NCBI RefSeq assembly: GCF_021922925.1 | Contig: NZ_CP040786.1 | Location: 2,108,001-2,172,000 of the forward strand | From: Clavibacter phaseoli | GTDB lineage: Bacteria; Actinomycetota; Actinomycetes; Actinomycetales; Microbacteriaceae | Length of the DNA: 64,000 bases | Reading direction: 5' to 3' | Part shown: piece after piece, positions 35,832 through 43,631 of the stretch | Layout of the letters: each line of letters opens with the position of its first letter | How positions within the stretch are numbered: the first letter of the stretch is position 1 | Notes under the pieces: model-generated | What the model was told of the DNA's origin: nothing | Databases searched by the model: none | The model's input: only the letters and a program-made list of their open reading frames with translations | Position numbers and translations under genes: made by a program

Positions 35832-37708
35832 CGGGCATCGACGGCATCCTGCCCCCGGCCGACGGTCGCGGTGACGCGGATGGCGCCGACCGGGGCCGCA
35901 GCCGCCGCGCCGCGCGCGCGGACCGCGACGCCTCCCGCACCCGACGGCCGGTGTGGAAGCGCAAGCGCCTCTGGATCCCGGTGGGAGTCCTCGGCGTCCT
36001 GGTGATCGGCACCGCGGTCTCGGCCGCGCTGATCCTCCCCCGCGTCGACACGGTGCAGAGCGAGCTCCGCGAGGCGCTCCCGCTCTCCGACCAGGTGCAG
36101 ACGGCGCTCCTCGCGGGCGACATCGACACCGCGAAGTCCGGCGCCTCCGAGCTCCGCGACCACACCGCGAAGGCCGCCCGGGCCGCGGACGACGGCGTGC
36201 TCGGCGCGTACGAGTGGGTCCCCTTCGTCGGCCCGAACATCCACGCCGCCCGCGTGCTCGCCGCGACGAGCGACCGCCTCGCCACCGACGTCGTCACGCC
36301 CGCCACCGAGGTCTCGCTCTCGGCGTTCACGCCCGTGCTCGGCCGCATCGACCTCGACGGGATCCGCTCCCTCGGCCAGACGGTCGACACCGCGAGCGAC
36401 GGCCTCGCCGGCGCCCGCGCCGAGCTCGACACCGTCGACCGCGACGACCTCTGGGCGCAGGTGGCCGACGACGTCGACCTCATGGACGACACGCTCACGA
36501 GCACCGAGGCGACGGCGAGCACGTTCCGCGAGGTCACGGGGATCCTGCCCGACCTCCTCGGCGCCGACGGCGCCCGCAACTACCTGCTCATGTTCCAGAA
36601 CAACGCGGAGGTGCGCTCCACCGGCGGCAACCCGGCCGCGCTCGTGCTGCTGACCGTCGAGGACGGCAGCGTGCGCATCGCGAAGCAGGCGTCGAGCAAC
36701 GACTTCCCCCGGAACGTGCGCCAGGGTGACGTGCCGGACGAGACCGTGCGCCTCATCGAGCCGCGCTCGGACCGGTTCGAGCAGAACATCACGATGTTCC
36801 CCGACTTCCCCACGTCCGGCGCGCTCGCGAAGTCGTACTGGGAGGCCAACATCGGCGACCGGGTCGACGGCGTGCTGTCGTTCGACCCGATCGCGCTCAG
36901 CTACCTGCTGGAGGCGACCGGGCCGATCACGCTGGCGACGGGCGACGTGCTGGACGCGCAGAACGCGGTGCCCACGCTCCTCGGCGCCGTCTACAGCCAG
37001 TACCCCGACTACCTCGCGCAGGACCGCTACTTCGCGAGCGCGGCGAGCACGATCTTCGCCAAGCTCGTCACCGACACCCCGCCCGTCGTGCCTCTGGTCA
37101 CCGCGATCGACCGGGCCATCGACGAGCGGCGCCTCCTCCTGTGGAGCACGGTGCCGGAGGAGCAGACCCTCATCGAGGGCGGGCCGCTGAGCGGCGCGCT
37201 GCCGGACGACAACACCGAGCAGACGGCGATCGGCCTGTACTTCAACGACATCGGCTCGGGATCCAAGATGAGCTACTACCTGCGCTCCGGGTCCCGGATC
37301 CAGGCGGAGACCTGCGGCGACACCACCACGTACACGGTGTCGGTCGACATGACGAGCATCGCGCCGCTCGACGCCGCGACGAGCCTGCCGCGCTACGTGA
37401 CGGGCCTCGACGGCCAGGCCAAGGGCCGCCAGTTCGACGACCTGCTCGTGTACGGGCCCGTCGGATCCACCGTCACGGGCTGGAAGACGGACGCCGACCT
37501 CACCACCGAGGAGGCCCGCGGCACCGACATGGGGCGCGGCATGATCCGCATCCGCACCGAGCTCGCGCCGCAGGACACCAAGACCGTCGACGTCACGTTC
37601 ACCATGCCGGCGTCCGACGACGCCGGACCGCTCGAGGTGCGCCACACGCCCCTCGTGCGCCCGCTCGAGTCCGACATCACGCAGGTCCCCTGCTCCACGG
37701 GTGGCTGA
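35828..37708 (+). CDS. DUF4012 domain protein
   Basis: Protein of 626 residues. A basic, Asp/Arg-rich N terminus leads to one membrane anchor at about 45-70, and the rest is extracytoplasmic. The segment Arg-Asn-Tyr-Leu-Leu-Met-Phe-Gln-Asn-Asn-Ala-Glu-Val-Arg-Ser-Thr-Gly-Gly (about 250-267) is the hallmark of DUF4012. Genes of this family recur in actinobacterial exopolysaccharide clusters. Function unknown; attachment, export or acceptance of the polymer are possibilities consistent with topology. GTG start overlaps the polymerase stop (GTGA). Confidence 0.88.
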   Translation: MTGIDGILPPADGRGDADGADRGRSRRAARADRDASRTRRPVWKRKRLWIPVGVLGVLVIGTAVSAALILPRVDTVQSELREALPLSDQVQTALLAGDIDTAKSGASELRDHTAKAARAADDGVLGAYEWVPFVGPNIHAARVLAATSDRLATDVVTPATEVSLSAFTPVLGRIDLDGIRSLGQTVDTASDGLAGARAELDTVDRDDLWAQVADDVDLMDDTLTSTEATASTFREVTGILPDLLGADGARNYLLMFQNNAEVRSTGGNPAALVLLTVEDGSVRIAKQASSNDFPRNVRQGDVPDETVRLIEPRSDRFEQNITMFPDFPTSGALAKSYWEANIGDRVDGVLSFDPIALSYLLEATGPITLATGDVLDAQNAVPTLLGAVYSQYPDYLAQDRYFASAASTIFAKLVTDTPPVVPLVTAIDRAIDERRLLLWSTVPEEQTLIEGGPLSGALPDDNTEQTAIGLYFNDIGSGSKMSYYLRSGSRIQAETCGDTTTYTVSVDMTSIAPLDAATSLPRYVTGLDGQAKGRQFDDLLVYGPVGSTVTGWKTDADLTTEEARGTDMGRGMIRIRTELAPQDTKTVDVTFTMPASDDAGPLEVRHTPLVRPLESDITQVPCSTGG

Positions 37709-37866
37709 TCCGCCGCCCGCGCCACGACGCCGCCGCGCCGCCCGCCCCGGATGGGGGCTTCGCGACCGTCACGCGTCCCCATAGGCTCGACGAGCCGCCG
37801 GGGGACGCACCCGCCCCCGCACGCCCGCACGCCGCCCCCGCGGATCCTCCAGGCCGAGAGCACACG

Positions 37867-38451
37867 TTGACACCCAGCACCACCGCCCCACCCCGCCGAG
37901 CGCACCGCGCCCGGCGCTGGATCGTCCGCACCCTCCTCGCGCTCCTCGTGCTGCTGCTCGCCTGGCTCCTGGCCGGCATCCCGCTGTTCGTCTTCCCGCC
38001 GGCGAGCCAGCCGGACAAGGCCGACGTCATCTACGTCATCGGCCCGCCCAACCCCACGCGTCGCGACCTCGCGGCGAAGCTGGTGGAGGAGGGCTACTCC
38101 GACACGGTCGTGTTCTCGGTGCCCGCCACCGGCCCGCAGTCCGCCGACGAGCTCGCGGCCTGCAACGGCGAGTACCCCTACGCCGTCACGTGCGACACCC
38201 CGTCGCCCTTCACCACGCAGGGCGAGGCCCGCTACCTCCGCGAGAAGTCCGAGGAGAACGGCTGGACGAGCGCCATCGTCATCACGTGGACCCCGCACGT
38301 CACCCGCACCCAGCTGATCTTCTCGCGCTGCTTCACGGGCGACCTCATGGTGGTCGAGGACCCGGTGGACTTCAGCTTCCGCCAGTGGGTGTCGCAGTAC
38401 ACGTACCAGACCGGCGCCTTCGTGAAGGCGCTCGTCACGCCCGGCTGCTGA
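37867..38451 (+). CDS. DUF218/YdcF-like membrane-anchored protein
   Basis: Protein of 194 residues with a basic N terminus, one transmembrane helix (about 18-40) and an outward-facing domain. The core has Ala-Asp-Val-Ile-Tyr-Val-Ile-Gly-Pro-Pro, Leu-Val-Glu-Glu-Gly-Tyr-Ser, Thr-Gln-Gly-Glu-Ala-Arg-Tyr and a later Thr-Trp-Thr-Pro-His-Val-Thr-Arg segment. These resemble the strand-turn-helix pattern of DUF218 (YdcF/SanA-like) proteins involved in cell-envelope functions. Three cysteines lie outside. TTG at 37867 is the only plausible start I find; it has a weak GAGAG upstream. The 158-bp gap before it contains a 13-bp palindrome (37784-37796) and may hold a promoter. Confidence 0.65.
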   Translation: MTPSTTAPPRRAHRARRWIVRTLLALLVLLLAWLLAGIPLFVFPPASQPDKADVIYVIGPPNPTRRDLAAKLVEEGYSDTVVFSVPATGPQSADELAACNGEYPYAVTCDTPSPFTTQGEARYLREKSEENGWTSAIVITWTPHVTRTQLIFSRCFTGDLMVVEDPVDFSFRQWVSQYTYQTGAFVKALVTPGC

Positions 38452-38517
38452 CGCCCGCTCCCCACCCGATCGTCGCCGCGCGGCCACGCGAGCGGCTGCA
38501 CGTGGTCGAATGGGGGC

Positions 38518-39339
38518 ATGACCCTCGCGATCGGCCCGACGACCGGCGACGACATCCACCTGATCTCGCTCAACGTGCGCATGCCCTGGCACGGCACCCG
38601 CGAGGGCGAGGCCGACCACTGGCCCGAGCGCCAGGAGGTGCTCACGCGCTTCCTGCAGCAGGAGCGGCCCACGGTGCTCGGCGTGCAGGAGGCGCTGTGG
38701 CCGCAGATCCAGGCCATCGAGAAGGCGCTGCCGCCGTCGTACCGCATGGTCGGGCAGGGCCGCGAGGGCGGCAGCCACGGCGAGCACGGCGCGATCTTCT
38801 ACCAGGCGTCCCGCCTGACGCTCCTCGAGCACGACGTGATGTGGCTCTCGGACACCCCCGACGTGATCGGCAGCATGACGTGGGGCAACCCCATGCCGCG
38901 GATCCTCACCTGGGCCCGCTTCCAGGACGAGGCCACCGGCCACCCGCTCGTCGTGCTCGACACGCACCTCGACCACGACGTCGCCGAGGCCCGCGACCGC
39001 GCCGCCGAGGCCATCGCCGAGCTCGTGCGCACGCGCTTCGCCGGGATGCCGCTCGTGCTCATGGGCGACTTCAACGCGCCCGTCGACTCGTTCCCCTACG
39101 ACGTGCTGACCCGCCGGGCCGGCCTCCGCGACTCCTGGCTCGACACCGCCCGCCAGGCGACGCCCGCGTTCGGCACCTTCCCCGACTACCGGCCGCCGGT
39201 CGTCGACGGCCCGCGCATCGACTGGATCCTCGTGAGCGACCGCGTGGACGTGCGCGCCGCCGCGGTCAACGACTTCGCCTGGCGCGGCCGCATGATGAGC
39301 GACCACCTGCCGGTGCAGGCGCTCGTGCGCCTGAGCTGA
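38518..39339 (+). CDS. Endonuclease/exonuclease/phosphatase family hydrolase (paralogue)
   Basis: Protein of 273 residues with a complete EEP fold: Ser-Leu-Asn-Val-Arg-Met at the start, Gly-Val-Gln-Glu-Ala (Glu about 58), Leu-Asp-Thr-His-Leu-Asp-His, Met-Gly-Asp-Phe-Asn-Ala-Pro, Arg-Ile-Asp-Trp-Ile and Ser-Asp-His-Leu-Pro. It aligns along its length with the protein encoded at 20076, sharing for example Arg-Phe-Leu-Gln, Pro-Thr-Val-Leu-Gly and Trp-Ala-Arg-Phe, but lacks the N-terminal extension. Substrate unknown. Stands alone after the polysaccharide cluster. Confidence 0.88.
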   Translation: MTLAIGPTTGDDIHLISLNVRMPWHGTREGEADHWPERQEVLTRFLQQERPTVLGVQEALWPQIQAIEKALPPSYRMVGQGREGGSHGEHGAIFYQASRLTLLEHDVMWLSDTPDVIGSMTWGNPMPRILTWARFQDEATGHPLVVLDTHLDHDVAEARDRAAEAIAELVRTRFAGMPLVLMGDFNAPVDSFPYDVLTRRAGLRDSWLDTARQATPAFGTFPDYRPPVVDGPRIDWILVSDRVDVRAAAVNDFAWRGRMMSDHLPVQALVRLS

Positions 39340-39412
39340 CGCCGACGGGTCGGCTGACGCCGCCTCGGCCGACGCCCGCCGTCACGCGGCCGGCGTCGCC
39401 CGTCGGGCCTCG

Positions 39413-39418
39413 TAGCCT
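39413..39418 (+). promoter_or_regulatory. -10 box TAGCCT, leaderless start
   Basis: TAGCCT is followed by six G residues and the ATG at 39425. The G run might also act as a crude ribosome-binding site. Confidence 0.5.
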
Positions 39419-39424
39419 GGGGGG

Positions 39425-40408
39425 ATGAGCACCGCACCGAAGGTCTACGCCATCCACGAGAACCCCGAGTGGTTCGGCCCGTTCGCCGCCGCGCTCGACG
39501 CGCGCGGGGTCCCCTACGAGGAGTGGCTCCTCACCGACGGCGTGCTCGAGATCGACGAGGCGCCGCCCGAGGGGATCTTCTGGTCGCGGATCAGCGCGTC
39601 GGCGCACACGCGCGACCACGCGCTGTCGAAGGACTACACGCGCGGTCTCATGAGCTGGCTGGAGGCGCACGGCCGCCGGACGGTCAACGGGCGCCGCACG
39701 ATCGAGCTCGAGGTGAGCAAGGTCGACCAGCTCACGGCCCTCCGCGCCGCCGGCATCGAGGTGCCGGGGACGCGCGCCGTGATCGGCAGCCACCGCATCG
39801 TCGAGGCGGCGCGCGGCCTGCCGACGCCGTTCATCACCAAGCACAACCAGGGCGGCAAGGGCCTCGGGGTCCGGAGGTTCGACAGCGTCGAGGAGCTGGC
39901 CGCCTACGTGGAGGGGCCGGACTTCGAGGAGCCGCAGGACGGGATCACGCTGCTGCAGGAGTTCCTCGAGGCAGCGACGCCGCGGGTGACGCGGGTGGAG
40001 ATCGTCGGCGGCGAGTTCGTCTACGCGATCCAGGCCGACACCGCGCGCGGCGGCTACCAGCTGTGCCCCGCGGACGCGTGCGCGATCGACCCGACGACGG
40101 GCGCGCTCGTGATGCCGCCCGGGGCGACCATCGCGCAGCAGCCGGGCGACACGATCTTCTCGCTGCGGGAGGACATCACCGCGGAGCACCCGCTCGTCCG
40201 GCGCTACGTCGCGTTCCTCGCGGGGCTCGGGATCGAGGTGGCCGGCATCGAGTTCATCGAGACCGCCGACGGCCGGCTCGTGACCTACGACGTGAACACG
40301 AACACGAACTACAACGCCGGCGTCGAGGCGGTCGCGCCGGCCTCGGGCCCGGGCGCGGTCGCCGAGCTGCTGGAGCGCGTGCTGCGGGAGACGTACCCGG
40401 AGGGCTGA
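39425..40408 (+). CDS. ATP-grasp protein (RimK-like ligase)
   Basis: Protein of 327 residues with an N-terminal Rossmann-like half and an ATP-grasp half. Visible elements: Glu-Val-Ser-Lys-Val-Asp-Gln near 95-101, the nucleotide-binding Ile-Thr-Lys-His-Asn-Gln-Gly-Gly-Lys-Gly-Leu-Gly-Val (about 136-148), and the metal-binding Ile-Glu-Phe-Ile-Glu-Thr...Tyr-Asp-Val-Asn-Thr-Asn-Thr-Asn segment (about 277-300). RimK/lysX-type enzymes ligate amino acids or small acids to carboxylates. The acceptor here is unknown. The gene is isolated, with a probable leaderless start and a hairpin immediately after the stop. Confidence 0.82.
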   Translation: MSTAPKVYAIHENPEWFGPFAAALDARGVPYEEWLLTDGVLEIDEAPPEGIFWSRISASAHTRDHALSKDYTRGLMSWLEAHGRRTVNGRRTIELEVSKVDQLTALRAAGIEVPGTRAVIGSHRIVEAARGLPTPFITKHNQGGKGLGVRRFDSVEELAAYVEGPDFEEPQDGITLLQEFLEAATPRVTRVEIVGGEFVYAIQADTARGGYQLCPADACAIDPTTGALVMPPGATIAQQPGDTIFSLREDITAEHPLVRRYVAFLAGLGIEVAGIEFIETADGRLVTYDVNTNTNYNAGVEAVAPASGPGAVAELLERVLRETYPEG

Positions 40409-40444
40409 CGCCCGCGCGGCCCGACGCGTCGAGCCGCGCGGGCG
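40409..40444. terminator. Bidirectional hairpin terminator
   Basis: Perfect 12-bp arms (CGCCCGCGCGGC) around a 12-nt loop between the convergent ATP-grasp and chorismate mutase genes. Confidence 0.75.
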
Positions 40445-40447
40445 GCG

Positions 40448-40843
40448 TCAGGCCGTCGGGCCGCCGTCCTCGGGGGCGACGGCGGAGGTGGCCGCGGGGG
40501 TGGCGGTGCCCTCCTCCTCGGCGATGCGCGTGTGGTGGTGGATGACCTCGGCGACGATGAAGTTCAGGAACTTCTCCGCGAAGGCCGGGTCGAGCCGCGA
40601 CTCCTCGGCCAGCGCCCGGAGGCGGAGGATCTGGCGGCGCTCGCGCTCGGGATCCGCGGCGGGCAGCCCGTGCGCGGCCTTCAGCCGGCCGACCGACTGC
40701 GTGAACTTGAAGCGCTCCGCGAGCAGGTGCACGAGGGCGGCGTCGATGTTGTCGATGCTCCCGCGGATGTCCCCCAGCTCCTCGAGGGCGGCACGGGCGT
40801 CGTCGTCGAGGGGCGCCCCAGCGGGGCCGGTGTTCTCAGGCAT
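40448..40843 (-). CDS. Chorismate mutase (AroQ type)
   Basis: Protein of 131 residues with an AroQ helical core at about 25-110: Ile-Asp-Asn-Ile-Asp-Ala-Ala-Leu-Val-His-Leu-Leu-Ala-Glu-Arg-Phe, then Gly-Arg-Leu-Lys-Ala-Ala-His-Gly-Leu-Pro-Ala-Ala-Asp-Pro-Glu-Arg-Glu-Arg. It holds the Arg, Lys, Asp and Arg-Glu positions expected of the chorismate site. It converts chorismate to prephenate for Phe/Tyr synthesis and in actinobacteria often depends on DAHP synthase for full activity. The C-terminal 20 residues are low-complexity. Start is 6 nt after TAGGGT, so probably leaderless. Confidence 0.88.
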   Translation of the reverse strand: MPENTGPAGAPLDDDARAALEELGDIRGSIDNIDAALVHLLAERFKFTQSVGRLKAAHGLPAADPERERRQILRLRALAEESRLDPAFAEKFLNFIVAEVIHHHTRIAEEEGTATPAATSAVAPEDGGPTA

Positions 40844-40849
40844 GCGATG

Positions 40850-40855
40850 ACCCTA
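40850..40855 (-). promoter_or_regulatory. -10 box TAGGGT, leaderless start of the chorismate mutase gene
   Basis: On the minus strand TAGGGT, 6 nt, ATG at 40843; no Shine-Dalgarno in the gap. Confidence 0.55.
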
Positions 40856-40877
40856 CCCATCCGCGGCTGGGACGACG

Positions 40878-40910
40878 GAGGCGGGCGTCCCCGCTGGGGA
40901 CGCCCGCCTC
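40878..40910 (-). terminator. Hairpin terminator after the ohr gene
   Basis: Perfect 15-bp stem with a 3-nt loop, 17 nt beyond the stop codon of the minus-strand Ohr gene and before the chorismate mutase promoter. Confidence 0.75.
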
Positions 40911-40926
40911 GGATCGCACGGGTGGA

Positions 40927-41346
40927 TCAGTCGACGATGGTGACCTTCACGTCGATGTTGCCGCGCGTGGCGTTGGAGTACGGGCAGACCTGGTGGGCCG
41001 CGTCCGCGATCTCCTGGCGGCGCTCGGGCGCCACGTTCGGGAGGTAGACGTCGAGCTCGACCGCGAGGCCGAAGCCGCCCTGGCCGTTGTCGCCGATGGA
41101 GACGCTGGCGGAGACGCCCGCGTCCTTCGTGTCGACGCCGGCGTTCTTGCCGACGAGGTGGGTGGCGCCGAGGAAGCAGGCGCTGTACCCGGCGGCGAAG
41201 AGCTGCTCGGGGTTCGTGCCCTCGCCCGAGCCGCCCATCTCCTTGGGGGGACGGGTGTCGAAGTCGATGCGGTCGTCCTCGCTGCGGACGTGTCCGTCGC
41301 GTCCTCCGCCGGAGGCGTGCGCGATAGCGGTGTAGATGGGTTCCAT
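40927..41346 (-). CDS. Organic hydroperoxide resistance protein (Ohr/OsmC)
   Basis: Protein of 139 residues with both redox cysteines: Cys57 in Gly-Tyr-Ser-Ala-Cys-Phe and Cys121 in Gln-Val-Cys-Pro-Tyr-Ser, plus the early Glu and Arg region (Asn-Pro-Glu-Gln-Leu-Phe) that positions the peroxidatic Cys. Ohr reduces fatty-acid and organic hydroperoxides using lipoylated partners. No OhrR/MarR regulator gene is adjacent. ATG at 41346; a strong hairpin follows the stop. Confidence 0.94.
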   Translation of the reverse strand: MEPIYTAIAHASGGGRDGHVRSEDDRIDFDTRPPKEMGGSGEGTNPEQLFAAGYSACFLGATHLVGKNAGVDTKDAGVSASVSIGDNGQGGFGLAVELDVYLPNVAPERRQEIADAAHQVCPYSNATRGNIDVKVTIVD

Positions 41347-41499
41347 GGATCCATCAGACCACGACGGGCCTGAGAGCGCGCGCCGCCCGCGGTGGACGTT
41401 CGCGGCACGGACGGTGGATCCCGGGCGAACGCGGCGGGACGCGCGTCCGGCCTCCGCGCGCCGCCCGGGCGCGTCGCGGCGGCCCGTCCGGCGACCCGC

Positions 41500-41518
41500 C
41501 CGACGGCACGCCCGTCGG
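41500..41518 (-). terminator. Possible terminator of the serine hydrolase/two-component operon
   Basis: 7-bp inverted repeat CCGACGG/CCGTCGG with a 5-nt loop, 12 nt beyond the response-regulator stop. Modest strength. Confidence 0.35.
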
Positions 41519-41529
41519 CCCGCCGGCGG

Positions 41530-42207
41530 TCAGGGCAGCAGGCCCGAGCGGTAGCCCCACACGACGGTCTGCAGGCGGTCGCGGGTGCCGAGCTTCGTCA
41601 TGATCCGGGTGAGGTGGGACTTCACGGTGCTCGTCTCGATCACGAGCCGGCCGCCGATCTCGTCGTTGGAGAGGCCGTCGCCGAGGAGCCGCACGATGTC
41701 CTGCTCGCGGGGCGTGAGTACCTCGGTGCCGGGGTGCACGGCGGACGCGGCGCGGCGGCGGGTGAACTCGGCCATCACGCGGCGGGTGGTGACGCCGTCG
41801 AGCGCGGCGCGGCCCTCGGCGAGCGCCCGGACTGCCTGGATGAACTCCTCGGGCTCCGCGTCCTTGAGCACGAAGCCGCGGGCTCCGGCCTCGAGCGCGC
41901 CGAAGACGTACTCGTCGAGGTCGAACGTGGTGGCGACGAGGACGGCGGGACCCTGGCCGTCGCCGTGCGTGCCGCCGGCGGCGTCCGCGTCCGCTCCGGT
42001 GATCGCGCGGGTCGCCTCGATGCCGTCGCCGCCGGGCATGCGCACGTCCATCACCACGACGTCGGGCGCGAGGCGGCGCACGGTCTCCACGGCCTCGCGG
42101 CCGCCCGCGGCCTCGCCGACCACCTCGATCCCGCCGGCCGTCTCCAGCACGACGCGGAAGCCGGCGCGGACGATGGACTGGTCGTCGACCAGCACCACGC
42201 GGATCAC
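41530..42207 (-). CDS. Response regulator, NarL/FixJ family
   Basis: Regulator of 225 residues. The receiver domain (1-125) has Asp-Asp (9-10), phospho-acceptor Asp in Val-Val-Met-Asp-Val-Arg-Met-Pro (about 54), Thr in Val-Ala-Thr-Thr-Phe and Lys in Leu-Lys-Asp-Ala. A LuxR-type HTH at about 160-220 includes Leu-Thr-Pro-Arg-Glu-Gln-Asp and Ser-Thr-Val-Lys-Ser-His-Leu. GTG at 42207 overlaps the histidine-kinase stop (GTGA). Partner of that kinase; last gene of a three-gene operon with a membrane serine hydrolase. Confidence 0.94.
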   Translation of the reverse strand: MIRVVLVDDQSIVRAGFRVVLETAGGIEVVGEAAGGREAVETVRRLAPDVVVMDVRMPGGDGIEATRAITGADADAAGGTHGDGQGPAVLVATTFDLDEYVFGALEAGARGFVLKDAEPEEFIQAVRALAEGRAALDGVTTRRVMAEFTRRRAASAVHPGTEVLTPREQDIVRLLGDGLSNDEIGGRLVIETSTVKSHLTRIMTKLGTRDRLQTVVWGYRSGLLP

Positions 42208-43631
42208 GCGTCGGCCCTCGCCGCCGGAACGGGCTCCACCGGCAGCTCGAGGCGCACGCGCCAGGTGCCGGATCCGGTGGGGCCGGCCTCCAGGCGTCCG
42301 CCGACGAGCGCAGCCCGCTCGCGCATCCCGACGAGGCCGTAGCCCGGCGCGGTCGCGGGGGCGGCGGCGGGCAGCGCGTTCTCGATCGTGATGGCGATGC
42401 GCGCGGGGCCGGCCTCCGTCGTGAGCGTCACGGCGGATCCGGGGGCGTGCCGCCGGGCGTTGGCGAGCGACTCCTGCACGGTCCGGTACGCGGTGACGTC
42501 GGCGAGCGGCGCGAGGGCGGGCGCGGCACCGGTCGGGCACTCCTCGACCTCGGTGCCCGCCGTGCGAGCGGCCGCGACGAGCTCCGGCAGGTCGGCGAGG
42601 CCGGGCACGGGGGCGGTGCCCGCCTCGCCGCCCTCGCCGTCGGAGCCCTGGCGGAGGATCCCGACGATGGAGCGCAGCGCGTCGAGCGTCTCGCGGCCCT
42701 GGAGCCGGATCCCGCGGAGGGAGTCCTTGGCGCGCTCCGGGTCCAGGTCGACCAGGCGCTCGGCGGCGCCGGCCTGCACGACGAGCGCCGTCAGGTGGTG
42801 CGCCGCCACGTCGTGGAGCTCGCGGGCCATGCGGGTGCGCTCGGCGGCGACCGCGGCCCGGCTGAGGGCGGCCTGGTGCTCGAGGCTCTCGGCGGCCCGC
42901 GCGAGCACGTCGCGGTCGTGGCGGCGGCGGAGCGCGACCCAGGATCCGACGGCCGCGCTCGCGGCGGCGATGAGCAGGCCGCTGACGAGGATCGACGCGG
43001 CCGCGATGACCGTGTCGACGCTGAGCCGCACGTCCACGGCCGTGGGCACGAGCAGCCCGCGGACCTGGCCGGTGGCCGCCAGGTACGCCCCGACGGCCTC
43101 GAGGCCGATGGCCGCGGCCACGACGCGCACCGCGGACGCCGGCGGCAGGAGCGCCCCGACCGTGTAGGCCGCGACGACGGGCGCCGCGGCCCAGAACCCG
43201 AAGTGCGGCGGGAGCACTGCGACGAGCGCGCCCTGGAGGAGCGACACCGCCAGGAGCGTCGACCGCGGGTGCCGGCGGCGGAACGCGAGGGGCGCGCACT
43301 GCGCGACCGCGAGGATCGCGATGGTCGCGCCCTGCGCCGGGGACATGCTGCGCGAGGTGCCGTCCGCCCAGACGAGGGCGGCGAGCACGCCGAGGAGCAG
43401 CACCGTGAGGACCGCCCAGGCCGCGGCGGCGGCCGCGTCCCGGGCCGCGTCCGTGCGGATCCCGACGCGGCCGAGGGCGGCGCGGATCCCCTCGGCGAGC
43501 GCCCCGCGCGGACGGACGGCGACGCGGGCGGTCGCCACGGCGGCGTCGGGCGCGGGAGGGGTCACGCTCCGAGCATGGCAGGCGGGCCGGCCGCCGCCGT
43601 CGCCCGAGCCGTCGCCCGCGTCGGCGCGCAT
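42204..43631 (-). CDS. Sensor histidine kinase (NarL-partner type, HisKA_3)
   Basis: Kinase of 475 residues. Several hydrophobic segments at about 65-250 form the membrane sensor part with little extracytoplasmic sequence. The HisKA_3 dimerisation motif Arg-Met-Ala-Arg-Glu-Leu-His-Asp-Val-Ala-Ala-His-His lies near 273-285 (phospho-acceptor His) and the ATPase domain with Gly-Tyr-Gly-Leu-Val-Gly-Met-Arg-Glu-Arg near 430-440. The ATG at 43631 overlaps the stop of the serine hydrolase by one base. A GTG 22 codons later is an alternative. Such kinases often sense envelope or lipid changes; the stimulus is unknown. Confidence 0.92.
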   Translation of the reverse strand: MRADAGDGSGDGGGRPACHARSVTPPAPDAAVATARVAVRPRGALAEGIRAALGRVGIRTDAARDAAAAAAWAVLTVLLLGVLAALVWADGTSRSMSPAQGATIAILAVAQCAPLAFRRRHPRSTLLAVSLLQGALVAVLPPHFGFWAAAPVVAAYTVGALLPPASAVRVVAAAIGLEAVGAYLAATGQVRGLLVPTAVDVRLSVDTVIAAASILVSGLLIAAASAAVGSWVALRRRHDRDVLARAAESLEHQAALSRAAVAAERTRMARELHDVAAHHLTALVVQAGAAERLVDLDPERAKDSLRGIRLQGRETLDALRSIVGILRQGSDGEGGEAGTAPVPGLADLPELVAAARTAGTEVEECPTGAAPALAPLADVTAYRTVQESLANARRHAPGSAVTLTTEAGPARIAITIENALPAAAPATAPGYGLVGMRERAALVGGRLEAGPTGSGTWRVRLELPVEPVPAARADA

